From positions 571,001 to 635,000 of the forward strand of contig NZ_CP029186.1 in the NCBI RefSeq assembly GCF_003096035.1: a stretch of 64,000 nucleotides of DNA. The letters run 5' to 3'. The translations under genes were made by a program, and so were the position numbers. Shown here one piece after another: positions 1 through 9,129 of this stretch. This DNA comes from Flavobacterium album. Lineage in GTDB: Bacteria > Bacteroidota > Bacteroidia > Flavobacteriales > Flavobacteriaceae. The number at the start of each line of letters is the position of its first letter. Positions within the stretch are counted from its first letter, which is position 1. The notes below the pieces were generated by a model that was not told where the DNA came from, ran no database searches, and saw nothing but the letters and a program-made list of their open reading frames with translations.

Positions 1-6
1 ATTTTG

Positions 7-14
7 TATTTTTG
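7..14 (+). promoter_or_regulatory. TAnnTTTG promoter element for the LuxE-like gene
   Basis: TATTTTTG lies 15 nt before the TTG start at 29. It matches the Bacteroidetes -7 consensus TAnnTTTG. The -33 box would fall outside the window. Confidence 0.5.
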
Positions 15-28
15 CCAAAACTTCCGCA

Positions 29-1009
29 TTGATTACTTCCTCCGACATATTTGCCATTTCTTCCAAAAAAGAGTTTGAGAAGATCACCTTAAAGGTTTTC
101 CGCCACCAGTACGATAACAATACCGTTTATCGTGATTTTTGCGGCTTCCTGAATAAGAATAAACAGAATGTAAAGTCGGTAAAGGATATCCCTTTTCTCC
201 CGATACAGTTTTTTAAGACGCATGATGTACTGAGCTCCCGGGAACCTGTACAGACAACATTTACCAGCAGCGGCACCACCGGGATGACAACCAGCCGCCA
301 TCTGGTAACCGACATTAACTATTACGAGCAGAGCTTCCGGTTGGCGTTCTCACAGTTTTATGGCAATATAGAGAATTATGCTGTTTTAGCGCTGCTGCCC
401 TCCTATCTGGAACGCGAAGGGTCATCGTTAATTTATATGGTGGAAGACCTCATACAGGGCTCTAATAACCCTGACAGCGGCTTTTACCTGCACAACTACG
501 ATGAACTCATTGCAAAGCTTACAAAGCTGGATTCCGAGGGCCAGAATGTATTACTTATAGGAGTTACCTATGCGCTTCTCGATCTTATTGAAAAGCAGGA
601 TTTCAACCTGAAGAACACCATCATAATGGAGACCGGCGGTATGAAAGGCCGTCGCCGTGAGATGATCCGCGAAGAGCTGCACGAAGTGTTATGTAAAGGC
701 TTTGGTGTGGGCGAGATCCATTCTGAGTACGGGATGACGGAGCTGCTGTCGCAGGCCTATTCCCTGGGCAACGGCATTTTTGAGTGCCCACCCTGGATGG
801 ACATCCTTATCCGGGATACCGAGGATGCATTGACGTATGTCGATTATGGAAAAACCGGCGGCATCAACGTGATCGATCTCGCTAATATAAATTCCTGCTC
901 TTTTATCGCTACACAGGACCTCGGAAAAAAATATACTAACCAGTCGTTTGAAGTGCTGGGCCGCTTTGATAACTCAGATATACGGGGATGTAATTTGATG
1001 GTGGTGTAG
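29..1009 (+). CDS. LuxE-family acyl-protein synthetase-like protein
   Basis: The 326-residue protein resembles the LuxE acyl-protein synthetase family, ATP-dependent acyl-activating enzymes related to the ANL (AMP-binding) superfamily. Residues 78-85 (FTSSGTTG) form the Ser/Thr/Gly-rich nucleotide-binding loop expected of adenylating enzymes. A conserved ETGG segment lies mid-protein and SEYGMTEL follows it. No luciferase or LuxC/LuxD genes are adjacent, so bioluminescence is not implied. Flavobacteria commonly carry stand-alone LuxE-like genes of unknown substrate. The start is TTG at 29, because no ATG fits and the promoter-like TATTTTTG lies just upstream. The frame is open to the window edge, so a slightly longer protein cannot be excluded. 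The family is clear; the substrate is unknown. Confidence 0.8.
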   Translation: MITSSDIFAISSKKEFEKITLKVFRHQYDNNTVYRDFCGFLNKNKQNVKSVKDIPFLPIQFFKTHDVLSSREPVQTTFTSSGTTGMTTSRHLVTDINYYEQSFRLAFSQFYGNIENYAVLALLPSYLEREGSSLIYMVEDLIQGSNNPDSGFYLHNYDELIAKLTKLDSEGQNVLLIGVTYALLDLIEKQDFNLKNTIIMETGGMKGRRREMIREELHEVLCKGFGVGEIHSEYGMTELLSQAYSLGNGIFECPPWMDILIRDTEDALTYVDYGKTGGINVIDLANINSCSFIATQDLGKKYTNQSFEVLGRFDNSDIRGCNLMVV

Positions 1010-1068
1010 GAATTATTGATTTTATTTTACCGAATCACTTGTCGGGAATTCCTTATTTATGAAGCTTT

Positions 1069-1076
1069 TATTTTTG
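1069..1076 (+). promoter_or_regulatory. TAnnTTTG promoter element for the T9SS cargo gene
   Basis: TATTTTTG lies 42 nt before the ATG at 1119. The leader contains a small hairpin (TTGAG ... CTCAA). Confidence 0.45.
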
Positions 1077-1118
1077 TTAAATGTTGAGTAGATTTGCTCA
1101 AACATTAAAAAAGCTTTT

Positions 1119-2408
1119 ATGAATAAAATAATTACTTTAAGAAATCTGCTCAGCCTCATTTTTTGTATCAGCATTTTTGCCAATGCAAAAGCCAACACAA
1201 TTGCTCTTCCGTTAGATGCACCCGTAGCAACCGAAGCGACTGATATTACATTCCATAGCTTCACAGCGCATTGGAATGAAGTGGCCGGAGCAGACAACTA
1301 TATAATTGAGATCAGCACAAGTAGTGATTTCTCTACAATCCTGCCCGGTTGGAATGACTGGCTAATTTGGGGAACATCACAGGAAGTACATAATCTTACC
1401 GGCACTACTACCTATTATTACCGGGTGGTCGCTGTTTCCGGTAATACATTTTCTGCCTATTCAAATATTATTGAAGTGACAACAGGCTGTGGGCCGTTTA
1501 TTTATGCCGCAGACAATATTGATGAATATTGCGGTGTTACGACAATAGGAGATTTGCCGTTATCGCTAAATGATTATCATTGGTATTTATCCGAAACCGG
1601 AGGGGAGCCTTTGACCGCAGAGACCGTAATCCCTTCAGGAATAATTTACTACACAAACTACTATGACAATTGCGAAAGTCCAAGGCAGCCCTACCTGGCG
1701 CAAATAACAATAGCAGACACCCCTGTGATCGAAGATAATGAAGTGGCAGTATGCCATAGCGGCACTGTTGACGATATAACGCCTGAAGGGTCGGGTTATA
1801 AATGGTATGCCGATGCTGCAAGCGGGACGGCACTTGCGGGCGGGACGGCGCTTGCCAACGGCACCTTATACGTATCGCGGGTAGCAGGCAATTGTGAAAG
1901 CGAACGGGTAGCCATAATGGTTGAAATTGCGAACCCTGCTGTACCACAAGGCGAACAACAACAAACATTCATTACCGGAGAAGCGCTTTCGGACGTTGAG
2001 GTTACTGCTAATGATGCCCTTGTATGGTATGCCGATGAAGCGCTTACCACAGAGCTCCCTGCTACTACAGCACTTACAGACAACACCACCTATTATGCCA
2101 TTAACCAGGATGGATCCTGCATGAGTGAGCCATTGGCAGTAACTGTAAGCCAGCTCGCGGGTATAAATGAATTCGGAATGCAAGGGGTGAGAGCCTACCC
2201 GAACCCGGTAAACGATATCTATACTATTACCTATACAGAGCCTATTAGTACTCTGTCTGTTTATAATATGCTTGGGCAGCCTCTGGCTACAAGCCAAAAC
2301 GGAACAGCGTCGGTACAGGTAAATATGGCTCCATACGCACAGGGAACGTATTTTATAAAGCTCACATCGGGCGTTAAGGCAGCAACCTTAAAAGTGGTAA
2401 AGCAATAG
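1119..2408 (+). CDS. Secreted T9SS type A cargo protein with FnIII and Ig-like repeats
   Basis: A 429-residue secreted protein. Residues 1-25 are a hydrophobic signal peptide. Residues about 33-125 form a fibronectin type III-like domain (AHWNEVAGADNY ... YYYRVVAVSG). Residues about 128-345 hold three Ig-like repeats of the kind common in Bacteroidetes surface proteins, each with a W-Y-A/L core (KWYADAASGT, VWYADEALTT). Residues about 359-429 are a type IX secretion C-terminal sorting domain: AYPNPVND, then VYNMLGQPL and GTYFIKL. The protein should therefore cross the outer membrane through T9SS and be anchored or released there. No catalytic domain is visible, so an adhesin or structural role is likely. 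It is monocistronic and ends at a hairpin terminator shared with tyrS. Confidence 0.88.
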   Translation: MNKIITLRNLLSLIFCISIFANAKANTIALPLDAPVATEATDITFHSFTAHWNEVAGADNYIIEISTSSDFSTILPGWNDWLIWGTSQEVHNLTGTTTYYYRVVAVSGNTFSAYSNIIEVTTGCGPFIYAADNIDEYCGVTTIGDLPLSLNDYHWYLSETGGEPLTAETVIPSGIIYYTNYYDNCESPRQPYLAQITIADTPVIEDNEVAVCHSGTVDDITPEGSGYKWYADAASGTALAGGTALANGTLYVSRVAGNCESERVAIMVEIANPAVPQGEQQQTFITGEALSDVEVTANDALVWYADEALTTELPATTALTDNTTYYAINQDGSCMSEPLAVTVSQLAGINEFGMQGVRAYPNPVNDIYTITYTEPISTLSVYNMLGQPLATSQNGTASVQVNMAPYAQGTYFIKLTSGVKAATLKVVKQ

Positions 2409-2424
2409 ACTAATACAAAAACAA

Positions 2425-2455
2425 AAAATGCCCGGCAACACCGGGCATTTTGTTT
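2425..2455. terminator. Bidirectional hairpin terminator
   Basis: AATGCCCGG and CCGGGCATT form a 9-bp stem with a 5-nt loop, with A-rich and T-rich flanks. It separates the convergent cargo gene and tyrS and can serve both strands. Confidence 0.85.
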
Positions 2456-2457
2456 TA

Positions 2458-3756
2458 TTACCTAACAGTAATAACAAAATATTTCTTCTTGCCGTGCTGC
2501 ACCAGTATATATTTGCCGAGGATGATATCTTTATCAGATAGCAAATAACCTTCTGCTACTTTTTCTTTATTTATAGAAATAGCATTTGCCAATACCGCTT
2601 CCCTTGCTTTTCCGCGTGAAGGGAATATATTAGTCGTATCGGCAAGCGCCAATACGATATCAACGCCTTCCTGTAGTTGTTCGCGCGTGATTTCAGCGCC
2701 CATAAATTCCCCGAAAATATCGGTAAAGAATTCCTCACTTTCATTTTCCATATCTTCGCGGTTAAAGTTAGAGAAAGCAAAAACCGATCTCTTAACAGCT
2801 TCCTCAAGATCTTCCCTGGAATGCACGAAAGTCGTTACCTCTTCGGCCAGCTTTTTCTGAAGCACCCTAAGATGTGGAGCGGTCGCATGCTCCTCGATCA
2901 GGGCATCTATCTCTTCTTTAGAAAGGAAAGTGAATATCTTTATATATTTCTCAGCATCGGCATCGCTCGTATTCAGCCAGAATTGGTAGAATTTGTAAAC
3001 TGATGTCTTATCGGCGTCCAGCCATACATTGCCGCCTTCAGACTTGCCGAATTTAGAGCCGTCCGCTTTTGTGATCAGAGGGCAGGTCATCGCGTAGGCT
3101 TTTGCGCCTTCGTCGTTCATCCTGCGTACCAGTTCGGTCCCTGTAGTAATGTTGCCCCACTGGTCGCTTCCTCCCAATTGCAGCAGGCAGTTGTATTCTT
3201 TATGCAGGTGGTAAAAATCGTACCCCTGTATCAGCTGGTAGGTAAATTCGGTGAATGACATACCCGACCCTGCTTCACCTGTAAGGCGCTTTTTAACCGA
3301 ATCCTTAGCCATCATGTAGTTCACCGTGATACGCTTACCTACATCGCGCACGAACCCGATGAATGAGAACTCCTTCATCCAGTCGTAATTGTTCACCAAC
3401 ACGGGAGCATTCGCATCCGCCGAATTGAAATCAAGGAAACGCGACAGCACTCTTTTGATACCTGCAACGTTCTTTTCAAGTGCAGCTTCGTCAAGCAGGT
3501 TACGCTCATCCGACTTGCCCGAAGGGTCGCCTATCATTCCGGTAGCGCCGCCAACTAGGGCAATAGGCTTATGCCCGCATTTTTGCAGGTGCACCAAAAT
3601 GATGATAGGCACAAGGCTGCCGATGTGCAACGAGTCGGAAGTTGGGTCAAAGCCAATATAGGCCGTGGTCATTTCCTTATTCAGTTGCTCTTCAGTTCCC
3701 GGCATAATGTCGTGTACCATGCCTCTCCATCTCAGTTCTTCTACAAAATTTTTCAT
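2458..3756 (-). CDS. tyrS: Tyrosine--tRNA ligase
   Basis: A class Ic aminoacyl-tRNA synthetase that charges tRNA-Tyr with tyrosine in the cytoplasm. The 432-residue length is normal for bacterial TyrRS. The HIGH signature appears as HIGS at 44-47, the tyrosine-pocket segment GSDQWGNI at 196-203, and the KMSKS equivalent as KFGKS at 235-239. The C-terminal about 70 residues are an S4-like RNA-binding domain ([17 protein letters not shown]). A TATTTTTG promoter element lies 21 nt upstream on the minus strand. No T-box or other leader control is apparent. It is divergent from the epimerase gene. Confidence 0.97.
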   Translation of the reverse strand: MKNFVEELRWRGMVHDIMPGTEEQLNKEMTTAYIGFDPTSDSLHIGSLVPIIILVHLQKCGHKPIALVGGATGMIGDPSGKSDERNLLDEAALEKNVAGIKRVLSRFLDFNSADANAPVLVNNYDWMKEFSFIGFVRDVGKRITVNYMMAKDSVKKRLTGEAGSGMSFTEFTYQLIQGYDFYHLHKEYNCLLQLGGSDQWGNITTGTELVRRMNDEGAKAYAMTCPLITKADGSKFGKSEGGNVWLDADKTSVYKFYQFWLNTSDADAEKYIKIFTFLSKEEIDALIEEHATAPHLRVLQKKLAEEVTTFVHSREDLEEAVKRSVFAFSNFNREDMENESEEFFTDIFGEFMGAEITREQLQEGVDIVLALADTTNIFPSRGKAREAVLANAISINKEKVAEGYLLSDKDIILGKYILVQHGKKKYFVITVR

Positions 3757-3776
3757 GTCTGGTTTTTAATAAGCTG

Positions 3777-3784
3777 CAAAAATA
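3777..3784 (-). promoter_or_regulatory. TAnnTTTG promoter element for tyrS
   Basis: Reads TATTTTTG on the minus strand, 21 nt before the tyrS start codon. Confidence 0.5.
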
Positions 3785-3836
3785 CAAACCTGTGTGAAAA
3801 AACGGGAACAAATAAGGATAAATGCGCAGTAAAAAT

Positions 3837-3844
3837 TACATTTG
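3837..3844 (+). promoter_or_regulatory. TAnnTTTG promoter element, nearly leaderless
   Basis: TACATTTG ends only 5 nt before the ATG at 3850. Transcription would start at or next to the start codon, which rules out the longer upstream reading frame as the real N-terminus. Confidence 0.55.
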
Positions 3845-3849
3845 CATCT

Positions 3850-4857
3850 ATGATATTAGTAACCGGCGGTACAGGATTGGTGGGTGCCCATTTGCTGCTC
3901 CAGTTAGCGGCTAATGGCGGACAGGTGCGTGCGTTGTACCGCGGCCAGAGCTCCATCACAAAAACAAGGAACCTTTTTACTCATTACAAAAAGCAGGAAC
4001 TGTTTGATACAATCGAATGGGTACAGGGCGACATTACCGATGTCCCTTCGCTGGAAGATGCTTTTGCAGGCGTAGAATATGTGTATCATTGCGCGGCCTT
4101 CATCTCTTTCGATCCCCGGGATGAGGAGCAGCTGCGGAAAGTGAACATCGAAGGCACTGCCAATATGGTAAACCTTTCCCTAGCTTACGGCATAAAAAAA
4201 TTCTGCCATATCAGTTCCATTGCCGCTTTGGGCGACACCAAAGAGGATGGCGACACTATTACCGAAGAGACCGAATGGAACCCCGAAATAAAGCATGGCG
4301 ACTATGCCATCAGTAAATATGGTGCCGAAATGGAAGTATGGCGTGCCTGGCAGGAAGGCCTGAATGTTGTAATAGTAAATCCGGGGCTGATATTTGGCTA
4401 TGGTTTTTGGGAACAGGGAAGCGGTGCCGTGCTGCGTGCAGTAGACAAAGGCCAGTATTTTTATACTAACGGCACCTGTGGCATTGTTGCCGTGGAAGAT
4501 GTCGTAGGGATAACGACGCTGCTAATGGCTTCTGAAATATCAGGCGAACGCTACATTGTGGTTTCAGACAACCTTTCATATAAAGAAATTCTTGACACGA
4601 TTGCCGACGGAATGAAGAAAAAGCGTCCTTCAATATACGCCACAAAGCTAATGGCTGCCGTTGGGTGGCGGATAGACTGGCTGATATCAAAACTGCTTAT
4701 GCGGAAAAGGATGCTTACAAAAGGCATGGCGAGATCATCGTACGCCACAGATAAATACACCAGCGAAAAGCTTACTACCGAAACAGGCTACGAGTTTACG
4801 GCTATGAAGCCTTATTTGAAGGAACTTGCCACACAGTACTCCGGCCAGCTTTTATGA
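3850..4857 (+). CDS. NAD-dependent epimerase/dehydratase family protein (extended SDR)
   Basis: A 335-residue extended short-chain dehydrogenase/reductase. The N-terminus begins directly with the Rossmann dinucleotide motif VTGGTGLVGAHL (residues 4-15). A catalytic Y-x-x-x-K follows as Y-A-I-S-K after the GDYAISKYGAE segment. The ATG at 3850 is chosen over an upstream in-frame start because the promoter-like TACATTTG sits immediately before it and the SDR fold begins there. The substrate cannot be read from sequence; relatives act on nucleotide sugars or 3-beta-hydroxysteroid-like compounds. Its last 6 nt overlap the convergent DUF4296 gene. Confidence 0.88.
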   Translation: MILVTGGTGLVGAHLLLQLAANGGQVRALYRGQSSITKTRNLFTHYKKQELFDTIEWVQGDITDVPSLEDAFAGVEYVYHCAAFISFDPRDEEQLRKVNIEGTANMVNLSLAYGIKKFCHISSIAALGDTKEDGDTITEETEWNPEIKHGDYAISKYGAEMEVWRAWQEGLNVVIVNPGLIFGYGFWEQGSGAVLRAVDKGQYFYTNGTCGIVAVEDVVGITTLLMASEISGERYIVVSDNLSYKEILDTIADGMKKKRPSIYATKLMAAVGWRIDWLISKLLMRKRMLTKGMARSSYATDKYTSEKLTTETGYEFTAMKPYLKELATQYSGQLL

Positions 4858-5247
4858 CCTGTTCCGTGCTCTTATCTTTGGGCCGGTACCGGTGGTTGCC
4901 GGGGATTCTTTCTTTTTAAAGCCGTATTTTATTTTATCCTGCTCTATTTTTTCCTTTACCTTTTTCTGGATACCTTCATATACATCAAGGTCTGATGCAT
5001 AGTATTCATTGCTTTGCACAAACGTAAGACTGTCGGTCTTGTATTTATTATAAATGTAATTCCTGTTGTCTATCTTATTATCGTCAAGCGCCTTTGGGGT
5101 ATACGAGCTTATCGCCTGCAAAAGGGTAATATCATAAAGTATATTCACCATTTCATCTTCTGATAAAAGGTGTTTTGGCTTTTCTGCTTTTTCTTCCCCG
5201 CAGGAAAAGAGCAGTGCAGACAGTGCTATGTATACCAGCTTTTTCAT
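4852..5247 (-). CDS. DUF4296 family lipoprotein
   Basis: A 131-residue lipoprotein. The N-terminal hydrophobic segment ends in a lipobox with Cys16 (LLFSC). The body matches the DUF4296 pattern seen in Flavobacteria: a charged helical segment (LLSEDEMVNILYDITLLQAI), then a tyrosine/asparagine-rich stretch and a basic tail. The function is unknown. It follows the dihydroorotase gene on the same strand after a 220-nt gap containing a repeat element. It overlaps the end of the convergent epimerase gene by 6 nt. Confidence 0.8.
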   Translation of the reverse strand: MKKLVYIALSALLFSCGEEKAEKPKHLLSEDEMVNILYDITLLQAISSYTPKALDDNKIDNRNYIYNKYKTDSLTFVQSNEYYASDLDVYEGIQKKVKEKIEQDKIKYGFKKKESPATTGTGPKIRARNRS

Positions 5248-5303
5248 AAGCTATCCAATTTTATATCGATCAACATTTAAAGCGACCATATCCGGCTTTT
5301 TCT

Positions 5304-5453
5304 ACCACAAAGGGCACAAAGTTTTTTCACTAAGGACACTAAGACCCGCTGTATATTTTAGAGGACACAAGGCTTTGGGTATCGCTTTGTGCGCTTTATT
5401 TTAATACAGCCTTGTGAACTTTGTGAAAAATCCTTAGTGATCCTTTGATAAAA
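5304..5453. repeat. Degenerate CACAAAG/CACTAAGGA repeat element
   Basis: CACAAAG and CACTAAGGA occur in the left arm. Their complements (CTTTGTG, TCCTTAGTG) occur in the right arm, around a central ACAAGG...CGCTTTGTG segment. It is non-coding and fills the gap between the dihydroorotase and DUF4296 genes. Similar heptamer-based elements occur at 13.1 and 18.8 kb. Confidence 0.6.
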
Positions 5454-5467
5454 TTAAATATAAAAGA

Positions 5468-6808
5468 TTATCTGTCAAACAACAGCCTTTCGCCGCAGCG
5501 GATATCTTTCACCTTAAAGTTATTATATACAAGGTTGCCATTTACAAAAGTATGGGTAATCCTTGATTTAAAGTTAACCCCTTCGAATGGTGACCAGCCG
5601 CATTTGTATAAAATATTTTCTTTCTTCACGTTCCATGGTAGTCCGGGGTTCACGATAACAAGGTCCGCATAATAACCTTCCCTGATGAAGCCGCGCTTTT
5701 CCACACGGAATAATTTGGCAGGGTTGTGCGCCATTTTTTCCACGATCTTCTCTACCGATATCTTCTTTTGATGGTAGGCCTCAAACATTGCTACTACGGC
5801 ATGCTGCACCAGCGGCCCTCCTGAAGGCGAGCTTGTATATGGGTTTTTCTTTTCGTCTAATGTATGCGGGGCGTGGTCGGTTGCAACCACATCGATCCTG
5901 TCATCAAGCAATGCATCCCAAAGTGCCTGTCTGTCCTCGGCTGTTTTTACTGCCGGGTTCCATTTGATAAGCGCGCCTTTCTTTTCATAATCGGCATCGC
6001 TGAACCAAAGATGGTGGATGCACACTTCGGCAGTTATTTTTTTCTCCTCAAGCGGAATTTTATTGGTAAACAATTCAAGCTCCTTTGCCGTAGATACATG
6101 GAAAACGTGCAGCCTTGCCCCTGTTTTTTTGGCAAGCTCTACCGCCCGTGAAGACGATATGTAACACGCCTCGGTACTGCGTATAAGCGGGTGGAATTTC
6201 ACGGGGATATCATCGCCGTATTCCTCCTTGTACTTTTCAAGATTCTGGCGTATTGTTGCTTCGTCCTCACAATGCGCTGCAATGAGCATGGATGTGCTGC
6301 TGAATATTTTTTCGAGTACGGCCTCATCGTCAACCAGCATATTCCCTGTGGAAGAGCCAAGGAACAACTTGATTCCCGGCACGTTCTTCGGGTTGGTTTT
6401 CAATAGCTCTTCAAGGTTGTCATTGGTACCGCCCATCATAAAGCCGTAATTGGCATACGATGTTTCTGAAGCCCTTTGGTATTTATCCTCAAGCAATTCC
6501 TGCGTAACAGCATTCGGAACCGTATTAGGCTGCTCAATAAACGAGGTAATACCGCCCGCTACCGCTGCACGCGATTCGGTTTCGATCGTCCCTTTGTGCG
6601 TAAGGCCCGGCTCACGGAAGTGCACCTGGTCATCAATAGCCCCGGGTATCAGAAAGCTCCCTTCGGCATCGATGATCTTTACATCCGAAAACTTCGCGCT
6701 GATGCTTTCGGCAATTTCTTTAATAAACCTGTCTTCAATTAAAAGATCGCCTTCAAAAATGGCTCCTTCATTTACAATTTTGGCATTCTTAATTAAAATC
6801 CTGTTCAT
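5468..6808 (-). CDS. Dihydroorotase (amidohydrolase superfamily)
   Basis: A 446-residue class I-type dihydroorotase, which interconverts carbamoyl-aspartate and dihydroorotate in pyrimidine synthesis. Visible elements are the metal-site segment DDQVHFREPG at 59-68, the GGITSFIEQPNT substrate segment, a GIKLF lysine region, and the ATDHAPHT metal-ligand motif in the C-terminal third. The first His of the usual D-x-H-x-H is Gln here; from memory this is usual in Bacteroidetes homologues, so the protein is not necessarily inactive. It ends 7 nt from the mannosyltransferase start codon's reading direction, and the two form a minus-strand operon with the DUF4296 gene downstream. Confidence 0.92.
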   Translation of the reverse strand: MNRILIKNAKIVNEGAIFEGDLLIEDRFIKEIAESISAKFSDVKIIDAEGSFLIPGAIDDQVHFREPGLTHKGTIETESRAAVAGGITSFIEQPNTVPNAVTQELLEDKYQRASETSYANYGFMMGGTNDNLEELLKTNPKNVPGIKLFLGSSTGNMLVDDEAVLEKIFSSTSMLIAAHCEDEATIRQNLEKYKEEYGDDIPVKFHPLIRSTEACYISSSRAVELAKKTGARLHVFHVSTAKELELFTNKIPLEEKKITAEVCIHHLWFSDADYEKKGALIKWNPAVKTAEDRQALWDALLDDRIDVVATDHAPHTLDEKKNPYTSSPSGGPLVQHAVVAMFEAYHQKKISVEKIVEKMAHNPAKLFRVEKRGFIREGYYADLVIVNPGLPWNVKKENILYKCGWSPFEGVNFKSRITHTFVNGNLVYNNFKVKDIRCGERLLFDR

Positions 6809-6815
6809 TGATCTC

Positions 6816-7538
6816 TTATAGTCTGTTTAGCATTTTTTTCATTCTCAGCGATATCACCCCAAAGATAGCTTCTTTAAAGATAGCGCCGCTCATTTTAGAT
6901 TCGCCCATGGTACGGTCGGTAAATATGATAGGCACTTCCACAATATTAAAGCCGTTGGCATAGGCCCGGTATTTCATTTCGATCTGGAAGGCATATCCCA
7001 CGAATTTTATCCTGTCAAGGTTCACGCTTTCCAGCACCTTTCGCTTATAGCAGATGAACCCGGCAGTAGCATCGCGTATTGTCATCCCTGTAATGGTGCG
7101 CACATAGGCCGACGCGTAATACGACATCAGCACGCGGCTTAATGGCCAGTTCACCACATTCACCCCGGTAACATAGCGCGACCCTATAGCCATATCGGCG
7201 CCTTTTTTGCAGGCATCATATAACCGTACAAGGTCGTTGGGGTTATGCGAAAAATCGGCATCCATCTCAAAAATATAATCATACTTCCTGCTGATGGCCC
7301 ATTTGAACCCATGAACGTAGGCCGTTCCCAACCCTGATTTTCCGGCCCTTACTTCCAGAAAAAGGTTTGCGGGATATTCCTGCTGCAATTCCCGTACCTT
7401 TTGTGCAGTGCCATCCGGCGAATTATCATCCACGATCAGCACGTCGAAAGCGGTATCAAGCGATAATACTGCCCTTATGATAGGTTCTATATTGTCAATT
7501 TCGTTATAAGTCGGAATTATAACTATCCCATCGCTCAT
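6816..7538 (-). CDS. Polyprenol-phosphate mannosyltransferase-type GT2
   Basis: A 240-residue family 2 glycosyltransferase close to dolichol/polyprenol-phosphate mannose synthases, which move a sugar from GDP-mannose to a lipid carrier at the inner face of the membrane. The nucleotide-binding VDDNSPDGT is at 36-44 and the metal-binding DAD at 93-95. There are no C-terminal membrane helices, as in the soluble bacterial type. I chose MSDGIVIIPTYNE at 7538 over an upstream ATG at 7562, because the TATTTTTG promoter element ends only 2 nt from that ATG and would place the transcript start at or after it. First gene of the operon with dihydroorotase. Confidence 0.9.
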   Translation of the reverse strand: MSDGIVIIPTYNEIDNIEPIIRAVLSLDTAFDVLIVDDNSPDGTAQKVRELQQEYPANLFLEVRAGKSGLGTAYVHGFKWAISRKYDYIFEMDADFSHNPNDLVRLYDACKKGADMAIGSRYVTGVNVVNWPLSRVLMSYYASAYVRTITGMTIRDATAGFICYKRKVLESVNLDRIKFVGYAFQIEMKYRAYANGFNIVEVPIIFTDRTMGESKMSGAIFKEAIFGVISLRMKKMLNRL

Positions 7539-7559
7539 CTGGTCCGCTGAATTTTTGTG

Positions 7560-7567
7560 CAAAAATA
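7560..7567 (-). promoter_or_regulatory. TAnnTTTG promoter element for the mannosyltransferase operon
   Basis: TATTTTTG on the minus strand, 22 nt before the chosen start at 7538. It is part of a divergent promoter region with 7631-7638. Confidence 0.5.
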
Positions 7568-7630
7568 ACGTATTTCTAACGTGTGAAGCATAATTAAAGT
7601 ATAATTAAAATAAGCGAATGCAAAAAATAG

Positions 7631-7638
7631 TAATTTTG
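7631..7638 (+). promoter_or_regulatory. TAnnTTTG promoter element, nearly leaderless
   Basis: TAATTTTG ends 5 nt before the ATG at 7644 of the DUF4271 gene. Confidence 0.55.
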
Positions 7639-7643
7639 CGGCT

Positions 7644-8309
7644 ATGACAGAACTGGTTTTAAACGTTAGGGCAGTTGGAGGCAGGGATTGGGCAACCATC
7701 CTGTTCGTGGTGTGCTTTGGCCTGATCGCCATCAACAGGGCTGTTTTCGAAACCCGTTTCGCTGAGTTTATAAAACTTGCCGTATCAGATAAATACACGA
7801 AGATATACAAAGACGGGGGCAACCTGCTGAGCTGGTTTACCATTTCGTTCTTCTTCATACAGGTCATCTCGTTTACGTTCCTTTTACAGTTTTTATTACA
7901 CTACTTCAAGCTGGCAGAAAAGACAAGCTGGATATCCTTCATACAATTGTTCACCCTGATCGCGGTGTTCATCCTGGCAAAATACCTGATTGAAAAGATA
8001 ATTGCCACATCATTCAATATTGAAGAATTCAATGAGCAATTCAACCTGCACAAGGTAAATTACAGGACGTATATCGGGCTTTTGCTGCTCCCTGTTAACA
8101 TTATATTGTTTTATAATGACGATATCCATCCGTATGTTTTATACGGAATCATAGCAATTATAGTAGCTGCAAGCATTATATCCTACCTGCTTTCATTAAG
8201 GCTGTATCAAAATTTGATACTCGGCAAATTGTTTTATTTTATTTTGTATCTTTGCGCACTTGAAATAGCACCCTATTATTTCATGTATTATTGGTTTACA
8301 AAAAGTTAG
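7644..8309 (+). CDS. DUF4271 family integral membrane protein
   Basis: A 221-residue membrane protein with about five to six hydrophobic segments, roughly residues 16-33, 64-87, 98-118, 149-165, 170-190 and 198-218. It matches the DUF4271 family found next to hemD in Flavobacteria. The molecular function is unknown. It precedes hemD by 17 nt and is probably co-transcribed with it from the TAATTTTG promoter at 7631. Confidence 0.82.
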   Translation: MTELVLNVRAVGGRDWATILFVVCFGLIAINRAVFETRFAEFIKLAVSDKYTKIYKDGGNLLSWFTISFFFIQVISFTFLLQFLLHYFKLAEKTSWISFIQLFTLIAVFILAKYLIEKIIATSFNIEEFNEQFNLHKVNYRTYIGLLLLPVNIILFYNDDIHPYVLYGIIAIIVAASIISYLLSLRLYQNLILGKLFYFILYLCALEIAPYYFMYYWFTKS

Positions 8310-8326
8310 TAAAGAATTCGCAATAT

Positions 8327-9076
8327 ATGAAAGTGAAAACTATCCTGGTTTCGCAGCCTGAACCTAAAGTAGATAATTCCCCCTACTTTGAAATTCAGCA
8401 AAAATTAAAAGTAAAGGTTGACTTCAGGCCATTTATCCACGTAGAGGGTGTAAGCGCAAAAGATGTCAGGGCGCAAAAAATCGACCTTAATAATTATACC
8501 GCCATAATACTTACCAGCAAGAACTCTATTGACCATTTTTTCCGCGTGGCCGAAGAAATGCGCTTTAAGGTCCCTGAAACGATGAAGTATTTTTGCCAGA
8601 GTGAGGCCATTGCCTTTTACCTGCAAAAATATGTGGTGTACAGAAAAAGAAAGATCTATGTAGGGCAAAAGGACTTTAGCGACCTTTCCCCTCTTATCAA
8701 AAAATATAAGGACGAAAAGTTTCTCCTGCCGGCATCCGACCAGTTGAACTTTGATGTGCCGCAAACACTGAATACCCTTAAAGTAGACTGGACCCCGGGC
8801 ACTTTCTACAAAACGGTAATGAGCGACCTGAGCGACCTGAAAGATGTGTACTACGATGTACTGGCTTTCTTCAGCCCTACCGGGATCAAATCGTTATTCA
8901 AAAATTTCCCCGACTTTGAGCAAAACAACACACGTATAGCGGTTTTCGGGCTTACCACACAAAAAGAAGCGCTCGATCACGGCCTCAGGGTTGACATCAT
9001 GGCACCAACTCCGGAAACGCCATCTATGACGATGGCTTTGGAGAAGTATATTATTAAAGCCAATAAAGAGAAATAA
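8327..9076 (+). CDS. hemD: Uroporphyrinogen-III synthase
   Basis: A 249-residue HemD-fold protein that would cyclise hydroxymethylbilane to uroporphyrinogen III for heme synthesis. Family features are the N-terminal TILVSQPEP, the AIILTSKNSIDHF segment, LLPASDQLNFDVPQTL, and the C-terminal LAFFSPTGIKSLF followed by IAVFGLTTQKEALDHG. Sequence conservation in HemD is low, so the call rests on this ordered pattern and on DUF4271 next door. The ATG at 8327 is preferred to a start at 8291 inside the DUF4271 gene. A strong terminator follows at 9097. Confidence 0.87.
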   Translation: MKVKTILVSQPEPKVDNSPYFEIQQKLKVKVDFRPFIHVEGVSAKDVRAQKIDLNNYTAIILTSKNSIDHFFRVAEEMRFKVPETMKYFCQSEAIAFYLQKYVVYRKRKIYVGQKDFSDLSPLIKKYKDEKFLLPASDQLNFDVPQTLNTLKVDWTPGTFYKTVMSDLSDLKDVYYDVLAFFSPTGIKSLFKNFPDFEQNNTRIAVFGLTTQKEALDHGLRVDIMAPTPETPSMTMALEKYIIKANKEK

Positions 9077-9096
9077 GAGAATATTACTTTATAAAT

Positions 9097-9128
9097 GAAA
9101 ACCGCCTGATTGATTGGGCGGTTTTTTT
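9097..9128 (+). terminator. Rho-independent terminator after hemD
   Basis: AAAACCGCC and GGGCGGTTTT form the stem with a 9-nt loop, followed by a T run. Confidence 0.85.
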
Positions 9129-9129
9129 G

